Below, piece after piece: positions 32,003 through 36,312 of a DNA stretch of 36,312 nt (positions within the stretch are counted from its first letter, which is position 1; every line of letters starts with the position of its first letter). The notes under the pieces are model-generated. The model searched no databases and was not told the DNA's origin. It saw only the letters and a program-made list of their open reading frames with translations. The stretch covers positions 1-36,312 of the forward strand of contig JAJZME010000061.1 in assembly GCA_021803035.1 (NCBI GenBank), given 5' to 3'. The position numbers and the translations under genes were made by a program. This DNA comes from Acidobacteriota bacterium (lineage in GTDB: Bacteria > Acidobacteriota > Terriglobia > Terriglobales > Acidobacteriaceae).

Positions 32003-33559
32003 ATGATGCGCAAGACTGTGCTTTTTCTTGTCGTCCCGGCAATGATCACTGTACTGATGACGGGATGCAGCTCCAACATGACCAGCAGTACGATGACCCC
32101 GTCGGCGGGAACAGTTCCCGTTTCGCTCTCCATGACGGACGATCCGCCGGCCGGCGTGTCGGTTCTGTTCTTTCAGGTGCAGCTGACGAATGCCACGCTG
32201 ACCCCCGCGACAGGTTCGCCGGTCTCGTTGCTCAGCAATAACACGCCGATCCAAATCGACGTGACGCAACTGCAGGCGCTCACTGCGTTCCTGAGTACGG
32301 CGAATGTGCAGGCGGGGACTTACAAGAGCCTGAGCATGACCTTTGCAAACCCGCAACTGGTGATCTTTAACCGCTCGGACACGTCGATCGCAAGCACCTG
32401 CGCGGTGGGCACCGTATGCAAGCTGACTCCGGCCTTCGACAGCAATTCCTCCACGCTATCCATCTCGTCGTCGCCCTTCCCGGTGACGGTAAGCTCCACC
32501 TCGCCGCTGGGGCTGGTGATCGATTTTCATCTGAATACCGTGATCCAACCCGATTTGTCGGTGGACCTGAGCGCGACCAACGGCGTGTCGGTCTCTACGC
32601 TGCCGCCGGTTCCGGAGCACCCGCATTTTGGTTTCCTCACCGGCACGGTGGAATCGGTGAATGCAACCAACAACCAGTTCATGCTGCAGACGAACTGGGG
32701 CAGAACCTTCACAATTGACACCACGAGCGGTACGATCTTCAGCAGCTTCCCCAGCGGCGCCTGCAAGACTCCGGGCATTGGCTGCCTGACGCAGGGGCAG
32801 GTCGTCCAGGTCCAGATCTCCAGCGTGGGACGCGATGACGCGCTCACAGCCAGCCAGGTTAGCTACGTGCAGCCATCGAACGCGCAGACCGTAGAAGGAA
32901 CCATCATACGATTGACTTCGCCTTCAACCAATGGCGCCAGCGCCCCTCCCACAGGGTTCGTGCTGATGCTGCACCAGAATTTCAACAACGACGATCAGGT
33001 TCCGGAAGGTGGCGAAGCGACGGTCAGCCTTGCCAGTAATGCCACGTACTCCATCGATGCCAATGGCTTTACGCTTCCTTCAGGTTTCACGTTCACCGGG
33101 GCATCCAGTCTGGCTGTTGGACAAAATGTGATGGTGACTATTGAGCCAGGGACGTTAAGCAACACCGGCGGCGGTACTCAATCGAACGACAATATGAATC
33201 AGGGCGGATGGGAACAGCCGCAGATGATCTCCCTTACCGCGTCGAGCGTGGGCCTGGAGACGAGCCAGTTGACGGGGATGATTGCCTCGACCGATTCGAA
33301 CACGCAGAGCTTCAACCTCGGCATTGGCGGCAGCATGTTCTTCGCTCCCTGGCCGATGCTTTCAACAAATGCCCTTTCGTTCAACGTGATGACGACGAAT
33401 CAGACGAGCTATCAGGGATTCAGCCCGGACAGCTTTGACGGACTCGCAAATGGCGAACTTGTTTCCGTGAAGGGCTGGCTCTTCGCCGCAGCGGGCAGTG
33501 GAGGTTCACCGTCCATTGTGGCGCAGTCGGTGGTGATGCGGCCGCAAATGGACTTTTAG
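32003..33559 (+). CDS. Lipoprotein with DUF4382/DUF5666-type domains
   Basis: 518 residues. A lipoprotein signal (MMRKTVLFLVVPAMITVLMTGC) has a good lipobox with Cys at 22. The next ~170 residues (VPVSLSMTDDPPAGVSVLFFQ, then LTAFLSTANVQAGTYKSLSM and a FHLNTVIQPD) match the DUF4382 pattern. From about 205 on, repeated short beta-barrel-like modules (GTVESVNATNNQFML, EGTIIRLTSPS, LTGMIASTDSNTQSF) have the DUF5666 look. The protein should sit in the outer or inner membrane facing the periplasm; its function is unknown. AAGGAGG at 31992-31998 precedes ATG 32003 (or 32006). It is monocistronic, with a terminator at 33599. Confidence 0.85.
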   Translation: MMRKTVLFLVVPAMITVLMTGCSSNMTSSTMTPSAGTVPVSLSMTDDPPAGVSVLFFQVQLTNATLTPATGSPVSLLSNNTPIQIDVTQLQALTAFLSTANVQAGTYKSLSMTFANPQLVIFNRSDTSIASTCAVGTVCKLTPAFDSNSSTLSISSSPFPVTVSSTSPLGLVIDFHLNTVIQPDLSVDLSATNGVSVSTLPPVPEHPHFGFLTGTVESVNATNNQFMLQTNWGRTFTIDTTSGTIFSSFPSGACKTPGIGCLTQGQVVQVQISSVGRDDALTASQVSYVQPSNAQTVEGTIIRLTSPSTNGASAPPTGFVLMLHQNFNNDDQVPEGGEATVSLASNATYSIDANGFTLPSGFTFTGASSLAVGQNVMVTIEPGTLSNTGGGTQSNDNMNQGGWEQPQMISLTASSVGLETSQLTGMIASTDSNTQSFNLGIGGSMFFAPWPMLSTNALSFNVMTTNQTSYQGFSPDSFDGLANGELVSVKGWLFAAAGSGGSPSIVAQSVVMRPQMDF

Positions 33560-33598
33560 AGCGTGCTGCACCAGGAGTGCAGGTTAAGTGGCTCCGCG

Positions 33599-33631
33599 GG
33601 CTGCCTCAAGGCACACAGTGGTGAGGCAGCC
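33599..33631 (+). terminator. Terminator after lipoprotein gene
   Basis: A perfect 10-bp stem GGCTGCCTCA/TGAGGCAGCC with a 13-base loop, extended by GCG/CGC across a bulge, then CTTCTTGTT. It lies 40 bases after the stop. The U-run is imperfect, but the stem is strong. Confidence 0.65.
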
Positions 33632-33693
33632 GCGCTTCTTGTTGCCATCGACCCTCCCAATGAAGAGAATCCATCTAAACAAAGAAATCTTAC

Positions 33694-33885
33694 CTATTTA
33701 GGTGCGCTTTCCCTCTCAATAAATGCCCATGAGCTCGTAATAGATGTTCCCGTTGAACTGCTGTTCGTACCACTCCCGAGCGCAACGGGCCTGTCATAGA
33801 ATGTGATTGTCTCAGTGAATCTGCCGATGATGGATACTGTGAATGTCACGGGTATTCCATTCGTTACCGAAAAGCCCCGACAAGG
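33694..33885 (-). pseudogene. Decayed Ig-like repeat fragment
   Basis: Between stops at 33886-33888 and 33694-33696 the minus strand encodes a stretch without a start codon. It includes NGIPVTFTVSI and ETITFYDRPVALGSGT, the core of the Ig-like repeat (compare PTGTVNFYDSGALLGPGT in the 20794-24459 protein). A further Ig-like lead-in (TPSVGLTLSG) sits just upstream in another frame. It appears to be the remnant of a larger secreted protein. Confidence 0.4.
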
Positions 33886-33994
33886 TTAAGCCTACAGAAG
33901 GCGTAACTTGATCCGGAGTAGATGGGCCAGCGCTGACACCCTCCCAAACACGATTGTTGTAATGTAGGAAGAATTTCATTGCGATTCGGGGGAA

Positions 33995-34030
33995 TGTGCC
34001 GGAAGGATAGATTCAGTCCGTTCCGGCACA
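33995..34030 (-). terminator. Hairpin after TonB receptor gene
   Basis: A perfect 10-bp stem TGTGCCGGAA/TTCCGGCACA with a 16-base loop, 29 bases past the receptor stop. No U-tract follows on the minus strand, so it may act as a 3' stabiliser or a Rho-aided stop. Confidence 0.5.
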
Positions 34031-34059
34031 CTTTCTCCTCCTGACTTAGCGGGTGCTTG

Positions 34060-36312
34060 TCAGAAGAAGAGTTTTACTGCGCCCTGGAGTTCGCGGTTTG
34101 AAGTTGCTGTTTTTACGACTCGCCCGAGCGCTCCGACAGGCGCACCGGTCTGCGTGAAGGCGATGTTATTCGGAATCGGCCAAGTGAAGTTGGTGTGGTT
34201 ACCTACGTTGAATGCCTCAATTCTGACCTGCATTCTCAGCCTCTCGGTGAGAGCCGTCATTTTGTCCACGGAAGCACTCCAGAAGATTTGCCCCGGACCC
34301 TGAACTGCGTTCCGCCCGATGTCGCCCATTTTGTAAACTGGATTCGGGAACGAGAAGCACTGGGTCTTCACGAAGTGGATTGGATTGCGCGGATTGATCA
34401 GAGAACCTTGGCAGCCAGGAACATTATAGTTCCGGTTGGGAAGTTCCTGGTTGACAGAAGCAAGTTGGCCGTTCGGGTCGCCGCCAAGAATCACGTTGAA
34501 CGGATTGCCGGAAGCAATCTGCATAATGTTGCCGACCTGCCAGCCCTTCTTGAAGAAGCCCTTCACACCGCCATTCATCCCGGACTCGAACGGCCCGCCG
34601 ATGGCCCAGACCGAATTGAACATCAGGTTCTGACGTACGTCGAAGTCAGAAGGGCCGTAATCAAGCCGCGGGTAGTACCATTGCGGGTTCTTGAGCGAGT
34701 TCTTGAATGCGTCGGTTCCTACTGAGGTCGAACTGGTATCCATGCTCCTGCCCCAGGTGTACGAGGTCTGGAACTGCACGCCGTGGGTCATGTTCTGAGT
34801 CAGTCTCACTTCCATTGCGTCGTAATAGGCGGTGCCGGTCCAGTGAACTGCGGTGATGCGTCCGTAGTTGGGGTTGATGCGCGGGCTGCCGAACACTTTC
34901 GGCCAGTAGAGGCCTGTGGGGGTCAGCGTCGGCACCGTCATGTTCCCGTCATCGGAAGGCTGGTCAATGTGCAGGCTGTGCGATCCGACATAGGCGATCA
35001 TCAAGCTGATGTTATTGGTTAGCTGTTGCTGGATATTCAAATTCCAATGTTCCACGTAATTCAGCTTAGGACTAGATTGAACAAAGCCGCCGCGCTTCGT
35101 CGTCGGAGTTGACTCCAGCACATCAATGCCTGTTGTCGGGAAGGTGCCGGCAGGCATGTCGGTGTTCGTGCCCTGCTGGAAGAATGGGTAGCTGAACGTG
35201 TCTTCCTGTTCAAATTCATAAGGCAGCGGCAACACATCGAATACGCCAAAGCCGCCACGAATCGCCAACCTGCCATTATTGCGCGGATCCCAGGCAAATC
35301 CTACACGCGGGTCAAAGTTCAACTTGGTTGGGTTGCGGAAGAACGGACTTCCAAGACGCTCAGCGGACGATGACATCGTCGGCAGGTTTACCAGCTTGTT
35401 ATGTTCTTCGGTGGGAACGGTCGCCATTTCATAGCGAACGCCAAGGTTCAACACCAGGTTCCGGCGCGCATGCCAATCGTCTTCAAAGTACGAGGCGAAG
35501 ATATTCTGGCGAATCCCACGCTCCGACACATGCCCGGGAAGCGCGGATGAGAACGAGAGCGGTCTATTTGTCAGGAAATCTTGAATGCTGCCGAATTTCC
35601 AAACGCCTGCCGGTGTCGCTACCTCTAATTCGTTGTCATCGATGTGCTCGTAGTACATGCCGAAGTGAAGGGAGTGATTCCCGATGTTATAGAAAGCATC
35701 GTCATTAAACTGCAGATCGTCCCACCAATACGTCAACTGCGTCAATGCCGTAATACCGCCGCTGAAGGAGACGAGACCCGGAACGTGCACCGAAGGGGCA
35801 TCTCCTCCCGGGACCGAACCATACGCGGGATTTGCTGTCAGTGAATTGATCGGACTAGCCAAACCCTGGTTGGCGAATACGCGGACATAGCCGGCGTGTG
35901 CCGTATTCACAAAGTGAGGAGAAAAGGTGTGGTCTTCTTCGATTGTTCCTATCTGCCGATCCAGGCTAAAGAGAATGTTCTTGTTATCCATCTCATCGGG
36001 CTGCGATCCCTGGCTGGTATCGTTGAGGAAGGTTTCATCCAAAGAATCCCTATTGCTTAGCTGCTGATTGAACTTTCCTGTCTCGAAACTCTCGGACTCA
36101 ATGAATGGGCCATTGAAGACAAATTCTCCAGTTTCCCCATTGGATGAGATCAGGCCGTTCGGCAGCGGGTAAAATGCGTTGATGAAATTAAAAACCGTGG
36201 GATCCACGTTAACATGTACTCCCCCCGGAAGATTGCCGGCGCGCGTGGCCGCGGTGGGAACCTCGGAGATGACGCTCAAGCCTTCATTCTGGCGAACTCC
36301 TTCAATATCCTC
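34060..36312 (-). CDS. Oar-like TonB-dependent receptor, N-terminus cut by window edge
   Basis: 750 visible residues; the frame is open to the right edge (EDIEGVRQNEG precedes the first in-frame TTG at 36279), so the signal peptide, carboxypeptidase-regulatory-like domain and most of the plug lie outside. Visible are the end of the plug region (LSVISEVPTAATRAG, NAFYPLPNG) and a large beta-barrel with strands such as NHSLHFGMYYEHIDDNELE, NLVLNLGVRYEMATVPTEEHN and FQTSYTWGRSMDTSS, ending in ELQGAVKLFF. This is the Oar-like class abundant in Acidobacteriota, thought to import or export large substrates, often glycans. The substrate is not predictable. The hairpin at 33995-34030 follows the stop. 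Confidence 0.93.
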   Translation of the reverse strand, partial: EDIEGVRQNEGLSVISEVPTAATRAGNLPGGVHVNVDPTVFNFINAFYPLPNGLISSNGETGEFVFNGPFIESESFETGKFNQQLSNRDSLDETFLNDTSQGSQPDEMDNKNILFSLDRQIGTIEEDHTFSPHFVNTAHAGYVRVFANQGLASPINSLTANPAYGSVPGGDAPSVHVPGLVSFSGGITALTQLTYWWDDLQFNDDAFYNIGNHSLHFGMYYEHIDDNELEVATPAGVWKFGSIQDFLTNRPLSFSSALPGHVSERGIRQNIFASYFEDDWHARRNLVLNLGVRYEMATVPTEEHNKLVNLPTMSSSAERLGSPFFRNPTKLNFDPRVGFAWDPRNNGRLAIRGGFGVFDVLPLPYEFEQEDTFSYPFFQQGTNTDMPAGTFPTTGIDVLESTPTTKRGGFVQSSPKLNYVEHWNLNIQQQLTNNISLMIAYVGSHSLHIDQPSDDGNMTVPTLTPTGLYWPKVFGSPRINPNYGRITAVHWTGTAYYDAMEVRLTQNMTHGVQFQTSYTWGRSMDTSSTSVGTDAFKNSLKNPQWYYPRLDYGPSDFDVRQNLMFNSVWAIGGPFESGMNGGVKGFFKKGWQVGNIMQIASGNPFNVILGGDPNGQLASVNQELPNRNYNVPGCQGSLINPRNPIHFVKTQCFSFPNPVYKMGDIGRNAVQGPGQIFWSASVDKMTALTERLRMQVRIEAFNVGNHTNFTWPIPNNIAFTQTGAPVGALGRVVKTATSNRELQGAVKLFF

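Overview
The window is a high-GC chromosomal segment from what looks like an Acidobacteriota (Terriglobia-type) bacterium. The clues are a partial Oar-like TonB-dependent receptor, a secreted GH28 glycosidase, a DUF4382/DUF5666-type lipoprotein, and a large beta-helix/Ig surface protein with the membrane-plus-Cys tail I associate with that phylum. This placement is inferred from family content only. No rRNA, tRNA, CRISPR array, integrase or transposase was seen.

Layout. 1-3863 (minus): a rhodanese remnant at the edge, a Rid-family protein with a 2OG-Fe(II) oxygenase, and a GH28 glycosidase. 4035-17653: the core of interest (below). 17710-19258 (minus): an amidohydrolase and ssb. 19259-20184: a gene-free, palindrome-rich spacer. 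20185-24459 (minus): a small beta-barrel protein behind a 1221-aa surface protein. 25135-29266 (plus): a CHASE3/PAS histidine kinase, its overlapping NarL-type regulator and a sugar-nucleotidyltransferase. 29484-31459 (minus): an FAD amine oxidase and a VOC protein. 32003-33559 (plus): a lipoprotein. 34060-36312 (minus): the TonB receptor, cut by the window edge.

Main result. Three RNA elements match the fluoride (crcB-motif) riboswitch, each just in front of one transcription unit of a single cluster. Unit A (plus, 4035-12469) is eno, dynamin-like GTPase 1, a Cys-pair protein (frameshifted in this sequence), a tandem DUF190 protein, a single DUF190 protein, dynamin-like GTPase 2, a zinc-ribbon/HEAT protein and two small unknown genes. 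Unit B (plus, 12521-13963) is ppa and an AAA-type ATPase. Unit C (minus, 17653-13982) is a metallophosphoesterase, a HEAT-repeat protein and dynamin-like GTPase 3, which carries a C-terminal Cys-pair domain like the stand-alone protein of unit A. The three aptamers share the P1 stem, the P3 stem and the pseudoknot, and the pseudoknot bases differ in a compensated way. Each has a different downstream platform: a competing hairpin (A), an intrinsic terminator (B) and a perfect 9-bp anti-Shine-Dalgarno pairing (C).

Interpretation. Enolase and pyrophosphatase are classical fluoride targets, and metal-dependent phosphoesterases are often fluoride-sensitive. The cluster therefore looks like a fluoride-response regulon that combines replacement copies of inhibited enzymes with an apparently undescribed module: three dynamin-like GTPases, three PII-like DUF190 domains, two HEAT proteins and a Cys-pair domain. 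No FluC/CrcB or CLC-F exporter lies in the window. That the GTPases act on membranes during fluoride stress is my inference, not something the sequence proves.
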